Below are positions 10,702-25,541 of a DNA stretch of 64,000 nucleotides, piece by piece. A model generated the notes under the pieces. It was given only the letters and a program-made list of their open reading frames with translations, was not told the DNA's origin and did no database searches. The stretch comes from Pristionchus mayeri (taxonomy: Eukaryota; Nematoda; Chromadorea; Rhabditida; Neodiplogasteridae): contig BTRK01000004.1 of NCBI GenBank assembly GCA_036245805.1, forward strand, positions 2,170,001 through 2,234,000, written 5' to 3'. The position numbers were made by a program, and so were the translations under genes. How positions within the stretch are numbered: the first letter of the stretch is position 1; every line of letters starts with the position of its first letter.

Positions 10702-12131
10702 ATGGGTGCACCGATGCCTTTGCTCGCCTTCATGTCAATCTACGGAGTGATACTCGCCTTCGGAGCAGTTATGTGCACGTTATTCGCGGTTTCGTTGTAT
10801 CGCGGAAGGAAAATCCTTGCTCGGGTAACTTTTTTCACTATTAGCCTAAAAAAATGGAACAGATTTAGTAGCCTTTCTTCCGAATTGTCAACAATCTGAT
10901 CATTCTCGATTGCGTGTTTGTATGTTCACAGGTACGATAGCGGAAAATATAGATGCTATTGTTATTGTCATCATTTTATTGGAATTGTTGTTGTGTTTAT
11001 TATTTGCTTTTGGATGGTTTAGGTTTTTCTCACCTTCCCTGACATGGTGAGGCATAGAACTGATTGTCATGAGGAACACTCTGACACAAATGAAACTCAT
11101 GATGATGTAGAGGTAACGATTAAATCATTTGAAGAAAGTATGTGTGATGCAGGCCTGGTATCACTCCCTGTATGTATCTACGTCGATGCATCTGATTGAT
11201 CTCTTACCGAACAAGGTAATTATTTCTAATTTCAAATACAAATTATACAACTTTTTTTCATTTCTAAGGGCTTGTTATACATCGTAATGCTTATGACTCT
11301 CAATCGCATGGCAGTATTCGTATATTCGGCATGGAGACCGATTTTTGATGTGTATGTATCATTTGCGCTCGACTTATTTTATTTCTCGATGCAGGGGCAA
11401 TATTCTTATTCCCATTCTCATTTGCTGGGATTGGGTAGTCATTATGTGCCTTCTGTGTCTGCTTGTAACGCCGACTCAACGATTTAACCGTGACACACTA
11501 CGCTTTGAGAATGATGGAGACCCGATCGTTAACGCGCCAATCTTAATGCATGTAGGTATTCCAATTTTTATATTGGACAATACATATGGTTCAGATAAAC
11601 CAAGCACTCGACAACATGATTCCATTCATCATAGCGATAATGTATGTGCGAATCTACTTTTCAATCCGATCTAGCCGAAGTGTTCTTCTGTAGGTTTTTT
11701 TTGTAATAAACGGATCCCAAGCAATTGTCTTTCCTTTTACAAGGATGAATCTGTTAGCGATATTAGGCTAGCAGAAGATCGAAAGATATTCAAGCAAGCT
11801 TTGATTATCTGTGTTTTTCTTGTGTTCTACAACCTCATCGAATTGGCTTTGATTTTCATCACAATGGAGGGCTGGGTAGGATTTCATGGAGTCTGTTTTA
11901 CTCTTAATAAATGTTATTCTTGCCTAAATATCGATCAATCAGGCTCAGAAGATGGTCGGAATGTGCCAACTCATCCTCGCCGCATGCAATCATTCTCTGC
12001 ACTCCACAGTTTTCATTCTCACCAATTCGACAGTGCAACATTTCCTGCCAATTCCAGATTGCTTACGCAAATTAATATTTCGTCGAAAGAATAACTGTGT
12101 AGCCACAGTAACTGATAAACTGTTCCAGTGA
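10702..12131 (+). CDS. Chemoreceptor paralog B (TM2 exon not found)
   Basis: Same family as A. Exons: 10702-10824 (TM1, ending YRGRKILAR), 11023-11112, 11153-11215, 11269-11351 (TM3, MLMTLNRMAVFV), 11395-11551 (TM4, QRFNRDTLRFE), 11595-11689 (TM5, NMIPFIIAIMYVRIY), 11758-11875 (TM6), 11943-12131 (TM7, NHSLHSTVFILTN). The 63-, 83-, 157-, 118- and 189-bp exon sizes match A exactly. The model gives 305 aa but lacks the 63-bp TM2 exon that should lie in 10825-11022; I see no equivalent of WPF...IV there. Either it has diverged beyond recognition or it is deleted, so function is uncertain. The start ATG is the first after an in-frame stop. Confidence 0.7.
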
Positions 12132-12872
12132 TATTATCTATCTGATAAATCGCAATATACGTGCGAGATATGAGCTATCATATTATTATTTTGCTTAGCA
12201 CAACAGATAAATCGAAATTACCGTTTTCAAAGAACGATCATACGTCTGAGTAGAACGTGCACAATTACTGTTTAAGTTTAATTGGCTTCTTATCACATGT
12301 ACGAAAATTAAGTCGTAATCAAAGTAGCAATTTTCTACACACACACACACAACTATCAAGAGAGACAATTAACCCATGCACTAGAAACAAGGCCTAACCC
12401 CGTTGTAGCATGTAAATCGGATCATGCGTCCCGCTTCGACCGCGCGTACTCATTCTAGAGGATACAGTCATCAGTAGAATTATTATGCGTCTTTGAGCAT
12501 TTATTTAAAAATTGGCAAGCAAATTGTTTTCTTCGAACGATAAATCACCACCTTTAACTCCTTTCGAGTTCTCGTTAGAGGCTGATTGTTGATCGTGTTG
12601 GTCGTGCTGGAGTAGTTTCTAGTAGCTGTGTCTGATCTCTCAGTCTCCTTTCCCCGTTCACATTTCCCCTCCTTTCCAGTTTCTCCAGTTCAATAACCCA
12701 TCATCATTTCTTATAGCATATGGGATCTCATAACTACATCCGTTGACAAAACTTCCGTTCATAGCGACAAACACCACTAAATAGTGGACTAAAGACTCAA
12801 GATCCAACATAGAGATTTTCCAATATTGAGACGACCTCGCGTTATGGAGCTGATTGATGCCCAATAACCGAA
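12132..12872. other. Intergenic gap with a short AC run
   Basis: No gene recognised. Contains ACACACACACACAC at about 12340 and AT-rich sequence. A 105-codon open frame on the minus strand at 12658-12975 overlaps the next gene antisense and has no recognisable features. Confidence 0.45.
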
Positions 12873-14445
12873 ATGTCGTCAAAAATTCGCCAAAAATTGA
12901 GTTTCCGAGTTGCCGCCTTTTTTTCAGCAACGAGAATGCAGAATCTATCCCTGAATCCTCTGTGGCACTCCGCACTACCCGTCTACCAACACGTCTCCGG
13001 AGCCATCACTCTCGCCGTTTCCGCCCTTGCATTCTACATTATGATCACGAAAACGCCCAAATCAGGCTTTGTCCGATATCTGATGATGATTCAGGTGAAT
13101 ATTCGGTCCTGGGTGAGATCGCTAATTGGTCTAATACACTATTAATTCATCAATGGAATTCAGATCTCGGTTACGATCTTGGACGTCGATCTAGCTTTCC
13201 TCAACGCTCCGATCAATTTGTATCCACTACCGGGCGGGCTTTGTAATGGTGTACTCTGCTCGGTTTTCGGCTTCAATGGACACCTTGGAAGCGTGAGTAT
13301 CAAATAGAGTTCGCAATTCGGGCCTTCGTCTCTTCATTTCCCACACTCTCTAGGCCGGTCAACGGGCGAAAGAGAAAAATGAAGAGACCGCGGTATCGGT
13401 TCTCGAACTCTAGTATTCAACAAGTACACTAAATCATGAAAACATTCAGTCAATAATGCTATTCGCATTCGCTTTTATGGCAATGTCAATGATGTACTGT
13501 TTCCATTTCAAGTTCATAACTATTCGAGAGCTGATGAATCGAAAATATGTTTCTGTAAGTGCATTTTTTACGCAACAATTTCACTGTTAAATAATTATCA
13601 GGCAACATCCAGGGTCGTGTTTCGAGTTATTTTTCATTATTTTCATCGTTCCTTGCTGTATGCATTTTGGCACAATTCCAACAATAGATCTTTCTTTATG
13701 TTTTCAGGTTCTGATTTCTGTACTAGTAGTAAATGCAATTTTCATAATCGGCACATTTTGTATTCTTGCGCAACAGGTAATCTTGAACAGAGAAATCAGA
13801 AATAAATTAGAGCGACAGAAAGGAAGATTATTAGAAAAGTATTGTTGTCGTGGAAACGGGCGGGTGCCAATGCTTAGATCATTTCAATTATAGAATTCCA
13901 CAATAAGTGACAAAACACACAAACTTCAGCGTGATCAATTCAAGTTGTTGCTTATTCACGACTGCTTTTTTTTCAAAGTTAGCACACGATAAATACATTT
14001 ATTTGCAGACATTGGTTCCTCTATTTGTCCAACTCTTTCCATTTGGTGTGTACACCTACTCAATTATCACCGTTTCTTTGTCGCCTGGTGAGGGTAAAAT
14101 ATCGTTGTACACATGCAAAGATTCAACGATCTAGATTAGTATGGTTGATGACCAGACATGAAATGCTTGGTAATTTATGTTGGGTGCTAAAAACGTCAAT
14201 ACTCATGAGCGCGATAAAATCTGTGTATGCGCTGCAATTATCAATCCTGTTCAGACATCACCAATGCCGCATTCTGCGTTCAAATGACCCACACATTTTT
14301 GCATACGACAGTTTTGATTGCGACTACTCCGAGCTATCGCAAAGCCGTTCTATCGTGAGTTGCAACTTTAAGGAATTTGAGGGTTATTATCGATTTTTTT
14401 AGTTGGCAGAAACCTCGCGATGAGACAAAAATTACAATTTCTTAA
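12873..14445 (+). CDS. Srh/Sri-like seven-pass chemoreceptor, incomplete model
   Basis: Exon 1 (12873-13094) carries TM1 followed by ITKTPKSGFVRYLMM, matching the TP-x-M-x-YK motif after TM1 in Srh/Sri receptors. Exon 2 (13164-13292) has LDVDLAFLNAPINLYPLPGG, like the TM2 region with its conserved prolines. Further exons: 13450-13554 (TM3), 13627-13776 (hydrophobic, TM4 and part of TM5), 14009-14087 (TLVPLFVQLFPFGVY, TM6), 14255-14354 (TM7, ending TTPSYRKAVL, the PYR-like family ending) and 14403-14445. Phases agree and give 275 aa, about 50 aa shorter than the family, so the second extracellular or third intracellular loop is missing or in an exon I did not find. The start could instead be the ATG at 12936. 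A family 1 element is in intron 2. Confidence 0.6.
13304..13413. repeat. Family 1 short inverted-repeat element
   Basis: B end (TAGAGTTCGCAATTCGGGCC) on the left, A end (CGGTTCTCGAACTCTAGTA) on the right, inside intron 2 of the Srh/Sri-like gene. Confidence 0.75.
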
Positions 14446-14608
14446 AGAACTCAAGGAATAAGTATAATGTTACACGTTGAATGGAATATGTGCGAACAAT
14501 TATCTCGATGGCCATGAGTTCCCTAATTTTCACATTCGCACATTCATTTATCGTTACCATTACATGTTTCGCTCATTGAATGGATCCTTATATTGCAATA
14601 ATTGATAA

Positions 14609-14896
14609 GTGGTTACACGTTCTGTGAACTATAATGTCGGTAAATCCCTTTCCCAGGAGATGGTCCCTAATCCGAAATGTGAGCTGCGAGCAGAATACTT
14701 ATCACGTGTATCACGAGTCTGTGGAGGAAAAATAACACCCTCTGGAACATTTTCAAAAAACGTTGTGTTCGATTTGACTCATATTATGGTGGGAGAATAC
14801 ACTAAGGAATATTTCGAAAACAATTGGCCATTGGTCTCAGAGCCGGCTTTTAGGAATTTTGGCTCCACCGTAAATCATCTCCCAGATGAGCTAGAA
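14609..14896 (+). other. Unassigned possible exon
   Basis: A 96-codon open stretch ending in a plausible donor (GAAAG/GTAATA), containing PNPKCELRAEYLS and TKEYFENNWPLVSEP. I recognise no family. About 50 nt around GGAACATTTTCAAAAAA also occur in intron 4 of the Srt gene (18085-18135), so it may be a repeat fragment rather than a gene. Confidence 0.25.
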
Positions 14897-15160
14897 AGGT
14901 AATATTGGTCTCAAAATGTGCAGAAAATTATTTCCTGCAACTTTTCAGAACAATTCAGTCTTAGAGAGTTGTGTGTTTCAGCAGAAACTAGGCACTCAGG
15001 CTGTTCCTTCGTGCACTCGTACTTTCCATCTGTAATTCTAGTTATCGTACGGTGAATTGCTGAATTGTTGAGTGAATTGGTGAATTGTTGATCGGGTTGG
15101 AGTGATTTTCATAAACCATGCCATGATGATTTTCAGCAGGACTTCGCAGATTTTCAGCAG

Positions 15161-15522
15161 GACTTCGCAGCCATTTGATGTTCGGGGATTATGTTTGAGA
15201 ATTTTAAATTAAATATTGGAATCCACGGAAGTGCAGAGGTGGTTCGTCATATTTTTTAGAGTCGTCTGAGAAACAGCTCAATGTGAAGAGAAAATCGATC
15301 CAATTCTCTTCAGAACTCGTTCTCTTGAATACGGGACTTCGCAGCCATTTGATTTTCGGGGATTATGTTTGAGAATGTTAAATTAAATAATGGAATCCAC
15401 GGAAGTGCAGAGGTGGATCGTCATATTTTTAAGAGTCGTCTGAGAAACAGTGTGAAGAGAAAATCGATCCAATTCTCTTCATAACTCGTTCTCTTGAATA
15501 CGGGACTTGGCAGCCATTCCGT
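15161..15522. repeat. Tandem repeat, unit about 170 bp
   Basis: The unit starting GACTTCGCAGCCATTTGA begins at 15161 and again at 15335, and a third partial copy starts at 15504. Copies share GGGGATTATGTTTGAGAAT, GTGCAGAGGTGG and GAGAAAATCGATCCAATTC. Just upstream, TTTTCAGCAGGACTTCGCAG is itself repeated twice (15130-15170). Confidence 0.85.
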
Positions 15523-16232
15523 TTTGAGACGGTGACACGAATTACGAACTCTATAACACACAACTCAGCGAACCACGTAGCGACCGAAGGTTGCTGTTAT
15601 TATTCTCACGGCTACTCCGGAGACGGCCATTTTGACTTATACGACCTTTGCCCTACAGTCTGGCGGAGAACGGTTTTTACCTTATTTATTCTACAAGCAA
15701 AGCGAAGTTTCAAGTCGACTGCTCTACGAGAACCATGAACCATAAATTACGGGAATTCAAATATTGTGCCGTTTCCGAGAAGTATCTGATCATAACGAAC
15801 ACTCTTTAACTATTTAAATGGGCTATTTCCTGAGAACTAACGCTACGTTCGATAATATATCTGGTTTTGCTATGAGAAAAAACGCAATTCTATGAGAATT
15901 GTTTGGGTCCCACATGGCGTTTGGAAGCTATTATCAAACCATTGATTACTATTCTCACGGATATTCTTATATTATAATGAGAGGTTACTGTAATGACAAT
16001 AGTGCGTTCTTCAAGTTTCCTGCCTAGTCCCGTAGCAGTGCAGAAGGCGCACCTTTGCCACTGCAACACAGATTTCGGTCCTAGTAGTTATCTCCGGAAT
16101 CGTTGAAAGGTAGCGCAATACAATTAGAAGAGGATAGTCTTTGCACCAGAACTGCGGCCCGATCGTTGGTAGTAGATATGGCTCCCGTCTACGCGAGAGC
16201 GCTCTCAAATGTGTAGATCCTGGCCATGCGGG

Positions 16233-16417
16233 GCACTAGGTCGGATGATCACCATCGGATGATAACCTGCTGGATGACAACCAAAAAATGGACCCTTTCT
16301 ATAGAACTTTCACAGAATCATTTTTGACAATTTGGAAACGTACTGTGAAGGTAATACAGGGTCCATTTTCGGTGATTATCCAATAGGTTATCGTCCGGTG
16401 ATCATCCGACCTAGTGC
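16233..16417. repeat. Family 3 inverted-repeat element (GCACTAGGTCGGA ends)
   Basis: Left end GCACTAGGTCGGATGATCACC pairs with right end GGTGATCATCCGACCTAGTGC; internal arms (AATGGACCCT and AGGGTCCATT) also pair. Shorter relatives lie at 31060, 41726 and 50749. Confidence 0.8.
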
Positions 16418-16721
16418 TCCATACCGCGAGTGTCATCACTGATTATTCAGCTCCTTCGAAACCGACATTGGCTAAGCGATGCTGTGACGACTGTATTATT
16501 TCTGAAAACAACCACATCTTTTCCAGTTATAATATGCAAGGCGGAAGTGAAAAGGATTATAGATTGGTTGGCTCCGCCTCATGGATTCGCTTGATATGGG
16601 CCTCGCCTGTATCTAAGGGAGCACACATTTCTGGCTGATCTCGTGGCGAACAGCGATCGGCGCACGAATCAGCGAATTGCTACGAGGCCCTCGACTGATC
16701 TTCCCGTCTTCGTCGCTCACG

Positions 16722-19461
<2,740 letters not shown>

Positions 19462-20641
19462 AAATATCGTTCAATAAATCTTACGTTAGAATATGAGATT
19501 TATTGGAATATCAGGTCATTAGACTTGGACTATTAATCCGTTTTTTAAAACGGAAACAACAGTTTTCAGTAATGAACATGAACACAGAGAAACAAGTGAG
19601 AAAAAATGATGAAACCTTGCTATGATTCTATTTGAACATTTTTCGTACATTAGTCCCTCAACTCATCCATCTTATCTAACATTACTTCTATTCATCTACT
19701 GATTCGAAATTGTATGATAAATGTTTGCATTCGTTTCACAATCAATAGCCGCTAGTTCACTCACAAGCGACATGATGTTGAAGAGAGTTGGGAAGTGAAG
19801 AATTGCGCGCGCTAATTCACGTTTCGCTAGCATGCAAGCCTAATTTGTCTCTGTCCGCGTGACTCAAAATTCTGATGTTGCCGTGTACACTTTCGTTTCT
19901 CGTCATTTAACGGAATTACACTGTGCATGCTTGCGCTATGTTTGAAATTACCATGTTTAAGCTTAAGCTGGGAGGAGAGTAAATCGCGAAACTTAGAATG
20001 TACATATCTCTCTCCTTCTCTTTCTTCATGACTCACAGTACGCAGTATCAGAGGCCCCTCATTGAAGTCGGGAAAGTATTGCGAGGCCCTGCATTGCTAG
20101 ACTTTTGAATCAGCCACTCTCTCTTCATTCTCAAACAAGGCTTTATGTGCAAAAAGAAGTGGACTATGCACTGATCTAGTAGAAATTCTCAACTCGCACC
20201 CTCCCTTTCACTACAAAAAATGAACCGCGTTTTTATGCCAGCGGATGGTTCATATGGGTATTATGCATGAAATTAAGCAAATGCAGCATTTTCGTTGAAT
20301 TAGGAACGATTTCCCGAGTCACCCTTCATGAAGGAAAATCAATCCTTCATGCAGGATTGACCGCCCTCCCCCCTCTTCAATGAAGTATGACACCGCGCAG
20401 CTCGCCCGTTGAAGGGAGAATGAACGGTTCATTTTCCCTCCTTCATTCGCCATCCCTATTCATGAGCACATGACTCGAAGCAAACACTACTGCAACCAGG
20501 CAATTTGCGCGCGTAATCTACTCTTCTCTTCTACTCTTCTGATTTTCGGTTCATAATCAAGTACACCACTGATTGTGAGTCGTGTAGCGTGGAAATTTGT
20601 GCTTCGTTACTTCCCTCTTACAATTCCACTTTCTTCTTCTA

Positions 20642-21126
20642 CAGTACGTGCTAATCGCCTTGGCCATGTGCGTGCGCGGCGCTGCGCGGCGGAGCGCGGC
20701 TGGCGCGGATTGATTTTGCAGGAAGAATATTATTTTTCACGATTCGAACCTATTATTTTCGAATTCTCCGTAAAATTTCGCATCGGAAGGACTATTCATT
20801 GATATTTTAATAAAAAGAAATCAATATTTTGAATTATGTAATGCTGCAACCTACCGTAATCCCAGTTTGCGATACTGTCGCTATCGTAAACTGAGATTTC
20901 GGTAGGTTTCAGAAATACCTCATTCAAAATATTGATTTAAAAATATAAATATATTTTTTAAAATATGAATGAATAGTCCTTCCGATGCGAAATTTTACGG
21001 AGAATTCGAAAATAATAGGTTCGAATCGTGAAAAATAATATTCTTCCTGCAAAATCAATCCGCGCAAGCCGCGCTCCGCCGCGCAGCGCCGCGCACGCAC
21101 ATGGCCAAGGCGATTAGCACGTACTG
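20642..21126. mobile_element. 485-bp palindromic element, TA-flanked
   Basis: A near-perfect hairpin: the left end CAGTACGTGCTAATCGCC and the right end GGCGATTAGCACGTACTG match as inverted repeats, and the arms stay complementary for about 180 bp, with a second short palindrome in the middle (AACCTACCGTAATCCCAG). It is flanked by TA on both sides. The outer arms hold a very GC-rich block (GCGCGGCGCTGCGCGGCGG) in otherwise AT-rich DNA. No transposase. The rest of 19462-21270 shows nothing I recognise. Confidence 0.85.
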
Positions 21127-21270
21127 TATACACTATCTCAAGGCGGGTGTGTTAAAAAATAGTCGTAAACAAATTCGAAATATCATTATTGATTTTATTC
21201 TGAAAGTTTTCACGTCATGCAATCGATACAACATTTCATACTATTTCTGGGTCGAAATCGTTTACAGAAA

Positions 21271-23567
21271 ATGAGTGTCGTCAGAGAATGCACGCTCGAA
21301 GACTCCGCAGTAAGTGTATTTATCACCGTGTATGGAACACTTCTGGCCCTCGGTTCTCTTGCTTGCCTCGCATTCACAATCGCCATGTTCCGAGGACGCA
21401 AAGTACTGCAAAAGGCAAGCTCCAAGTCTTTCGAGAACCTCCGATCGCCCCTTTTCAGTGGCCATTTTATCATATTGTCTACAGCCTTCTTTGCATCGAC
21501 TCCATATTTCTGCTTTTCCAGGTGTCATGAGGCTCTAAAAACCCTGAAAAAAGCTAATCGATTATATTGGGGTGTCCGGAAAGTTCGTATAATGCTTCGG
21601 AAAAAAGTCAGTTCGCGATCAAATGCAGTGATTGCGCAATCTGTTTGTCAACAATGTATTGCGTCACTCTGACGTTAAATGGGATGTGGGCTGGATCAGT
21701 CTCGTGGTTTCTACACTTGTTGAAGTGGTGAAGTATAGCCGATATTTTGATACAGTTGTGTTGAATTACTGTCGGAAATCGCTCCATCGTAGATCGGATC
21801 TTCGATGGACAGATTCCATAATAGACATGTGCGAGGAGTGAATCATGTATAATAACCCAGCGAAGAGACAACAGTGTTTCGACACCGATGCGAAGCACAA
21901 ACCCGTTTCCTTGAAGAAAATGAGGAAATTCACTGATTCTTTCTATCATTACTTGTTCCGATCTAATAAGAGATCCTTCCTACTGGAACCGCCATCAATG
22001 CCGACCTCTTCTCTGAACAACTGGAAGAAATCGCGATCAGAGTCCCTCCCAGACTCCTGAACCAGGGCAAAATTCTTCTTCTGATGGACAATGCTCGCCC
22101 ACATCGAGCGAAGATGACCCAGAAGAAAATGGACGAGCTGAAGATCGAGAGGATTCCCCATCCACCGTATTCCCCGGATCTCCCCCCATGCGACTACCAC
22201 TGCTTCCGCTCTCTCTCTGACTTCTGCAAAGGAAAGAAGTTCAAGAATCGAGATTTAGTTGTGAGGGCTTTCGTGAACTGGGCGGTCTCGAAGAAACCCG
22301 CATTCTGGAAGAGAGGAATCGAGACCCTGCCCAATCGCTGGAGGGAGGTAGTGAGAAAGAAGGGGGCATACATTGGTCACTGAGAATTGTAAAGCATTGA
22401 ATAAAAAATAAAAACAAAAAATTATACGAACTTTCCGGACACCCCAATAGATTTCATATGTATTCCCGTCAATGGTACCCGGCGATTCGGGAAATTCCAC
22501 AGTCAATGATACTACGGATGCACGCTTTTCAAATAGTATTCTAAAAAATTCTAAATTTAGACTTGGCACAATTCCAAATTCATAGCAACATCACTCTCAT
22601 TGCTCGATGTTCTGCCTGCAAAGGTATTTTCGCACGAATTTTGGTTTATTCGAGTCATTTTCAAGGGTCTTCTGTACATGTGCTTACTGATGATGCTCAA
22701 TCGTATGGCCGTTTTTGTAGTCCCTTCGATATTTTTTCTCTTCAACGAGTTAGCCCCTTAGTTATGTGCTGTACTGAATAATATCACTGCAGAATCAATA
22801 TCTTCCGCACAATCTCGGCGTGCTGGGGAATAAAGTTCACGTTTTCAGTGCTGGCAGCCTGTGTTGGGTCAACGCAGAAATTCAATCGTCAAACCCTAAA
22901 ATACGAGAATATTGGAGAGCCTCTCTTTGAGGAGGAAACTGTCAAAACGGTATCATTTTTTAAGTGGTGCTAAATTATCAAAATGAAGAAATATCTCTCT
23001 ATTGAAAGAAGCCACAAATATTGAAATTCTAGGTGCTAGAGCAATTCAATTATGCTTTGCCTCTGTCCATGTTCGTAATATATGTGATTATTTACTGCTC
23101 AATCCGAAAGAAGCGAAAAGGCGTCAGGTGAAGTTTCGCACATACGAACGTTGAACGTTTCCCCCGAATTTCACCCAATAACAATTGCATTTGTAGGCGT
23201 GTTTCTAATTGGACTGATAGTCATCAATCAAAGCGCGCTGAGGAGAGACAAATGTTATTTCAATCAATATTTATCTGCTCATTTTTACAACTATTCTATG
23301 CCACTAGCATAGTTGCGGTAGAAATAAGGAAAGCGAAGCAGGGAAATGAAATTGTGAGTATATCATTGTTATTTTCGTGGTTTATGCATTATATGTTTAA
23401 TTATTGATCGAATAATCGGATTACAGGTTGACTTCGTACTGAACATGCTGACATTGATCCTTTCCGTCACCAATCACTCCATTCACTCCATCGTTTTTCT
23501 GGTGGCAAATCGAAGAATTCGTGGATTCCTGCCAAAATTTCCTCATACCCAAAAATGCAAACGCTAA
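21271..23567 (+). CDS. Chemoreceptor paralog C, mariner in intron 2
   Basis: Same family as A, B, D and E. Exons: 21271-21414 (TM1, ending MFRGRKVLQK), 21459-21521 (TM2, WPFYHIVYSLLCIDSIF), 22451-22501, 22561-22623, 22666-22748 (TM3, LMMLNRMAVFV), 22793-22949 (TM4, QKFNRQTLKYE), 23033-23127 (TM5), 23197-23353 (TM6), 23427-23567 (TM7, NHSIHSIVFLV). Phases agree throughout; 317 aa. An upstream in-frame ATG at 21217 would add 18 aa. Intron 1 has a GC donor (CAAAAG/GCAAGC). Intron 2 contains an 881-bp mariner whose right TA duplication supplies the TAG acceptor of exon 3. The frame looks intact, so the gene may still work if that intron is removed. Confidence 0.8.
21567..22447 (+). mobile_element. 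Mariner (DD34D) element, internally decayed
   Basis: Perfect 27-bp terminal inverted repeats, starting TTGGGGTGTCCGGAAAGTTC, flanked by TA. At 881 bp it is shorter than an intact mariner (about 1.3 kb). The transposase is recognisable from about 21985: TGTAINADLFSEQLEEIA, then MDNARPH and HPPYSPDLPPCDYH, ending at 22383. The two visible catalytic aspartates are separated by 34 residues, the mariner spacing. The N-terminal DNA-binding region and the first aspartate are not readable in one frame, so it is not autonomous. Confidence 0.88.
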
Positions 23568-25541
23568 AGCGGGATGATATTCTTTTTCACGATTGCTTAT
23601 ACTTCGCTAAAATTTAAGAACGTATTTGAGTTGACTATCATTTGATGGCAAAAATTAATAACTCAATTTCCTGTATATATCCACTTATCGGAACACTTTT
23701 TTGTGGAAAGATGTTCTCTCTCAAAAAACACGTATCTCGCTTTTCTCCAACATCTTATTTGTTTTATTCCCTCGTGAGATCGAACATTTTACCCTCGTTC
23801 GAGTTCATAACATGTGATTTATCGCGCATGGCTCTCTGATCGCACCCATATTTACCCCCCATAATTGGCTCGATATCTCTTGACTGACTTCAGCGCCAAA
23901 TGTTCAAATTCTTATTGACCAGTCAAAGTTGTGCTCATTCCCATTCCTGTAGTATCCCCCTTACTGATATATCTAATTGAATGCTGAACTACTGGCCTTG
24001 CTACTCAAACTATGTATGGACTCTCGAAGATGCTGCTGATAGCACTATTGCCCTATTATACCTTCGAGAACGTTATTGCAAACCTTCGTTAACGAAAGAT
24101 TATTAAACGGATTCAATCAACATACACTTTTCAAGCGCACCTAACACTTGCGATAATTCGAGTAGATTCGGAGAATTCTGAGTGACAATCATTTATTCGA
24201 AATTGCTACCTTGCTGATTTCAAGCACATCTTTCAATAATCGAGCCGTTCAATAATATGCTCCAACATTCCTTCTCACTTAATTTCGAAACGCATCTCTC
24301 GCTTGTGAAGCATTTTTTCCACTCGGATCTCAGTGCTACGCGTGGCTGTTTTTGTCATATCGGCTTTGGAGTACATTCCCGCTAACGAAGTTGTCCGTCT
24401 GTGCCGCTCCTCATAGAAACCAATCATATGGCGCAAGTTTTGGACTCATATCTGGCACGATTACTAGACCTGCTGTCTGGTAAACGTCCCGAATGACGTG
24501 TGTGTGAGTATACAACGGGAAAAATGTAAAAAAGATGTGGACCCGTCGAAGTGATCTGATTCGCCAACATAAAAGTTCTAGCTAATTAAGTGCAATAAGA
24601 CCCTCTGCAAGACCAACAGGGCCATCCACACAGTGAAGAATTACACAATCCGGAAAATTGTATCTTCATTTCCCACATTATCTCGGCACTCGACCGGTCG
24701 AGAGAATGTAGGAAATGAAGAAGCGATTGCCCGAATTTCCAACTCTAGTACACATAAGACGACAAATAGTACATTTGCTTTGCTAATGAGAGCGATACGC
24801 CTTAGCTCAAGCACTAACTCGTGTACGTTAATTGCGCTTCTGTTGGCGCGCTAGCTGCATTGCGGTTGAGTGACTAGCAAATTGGTATCCATGAATATCC
24901 ATGAATGTTCAATCTTGTGAACAAAATGTGCACGCCTCCATGTCTCCGCTGATAGACCTCAGGACCTGATTGTGTGGGGAAACTCGAACATGTGCACACT
25001 GTAACTTAGATTGAGGACGAGTGCGTCCTAGCAGAGTACGCCCAAGTTGGAAACCAACTGGTTCAAAGAGGAATCGTCTGACTCTCTCCAAACCACACGC
25101 TCTCTCGTCGATCAGTGGAGCGAGAGAGCGTATAGAGCAAGACCATTGCTCGGTTCAAACATTGGTCAAGAAACCTTCCAATCAAGCCATTTTATTCTTG
25201 GAAAGCACTATTGCACGTTATAATCGACCAGCGGTCTCTGCACGCTCAAGCCCCTTCCACTGTGACGGGAGAGTACTTCCTCCCTTCCCCGTGTCCCGAT
25301 TTGCTCTCAATGCGACCAATCAGGCGTTTGAATCGTGATCCCCGCGTGCGGCTAACGAGAAAAGGAAAGCGGTCTTTCTCAATTCCTTTTCGCGCTTCTC
25401 TACTCAAAATAGTATGGATTCGTCCCCGTGTGCTTCAGAATAATGCATGACATTGTTCTCTTGATAATTGAATAATGAATTGAAGTGGCGCACTCGAAGC
25501 TTGATATTTGCTCGTGATATTACGCACGCTTTGGACTTGAT
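23568..25541. other. Intergenic gap with two short elements
   Basis: No gene recognised. A family 1 element occupies about 24640-24751 (ends AATCCGGAAAATTGTATC and GATTGCCCGAATTTCCAACT), and a family 2-type element about 25075-25150 (ACACGCTCTCTCGTCGATCA). Otherwise AT-rich sequence. Confidence 0.5.

Noticed and set aside
15161..15522. CRISPR-like repeats
   Set aside because: Only two to three tandem units of about 170 bp without spacers, in a eukaryotic genome.
22451..22560. Longer exon 3 of receptor C ending near 22540
   Set aside because: It would leave a 25-nt intron and the wrong phase; ending at 22501 keeps phase with the next exon.
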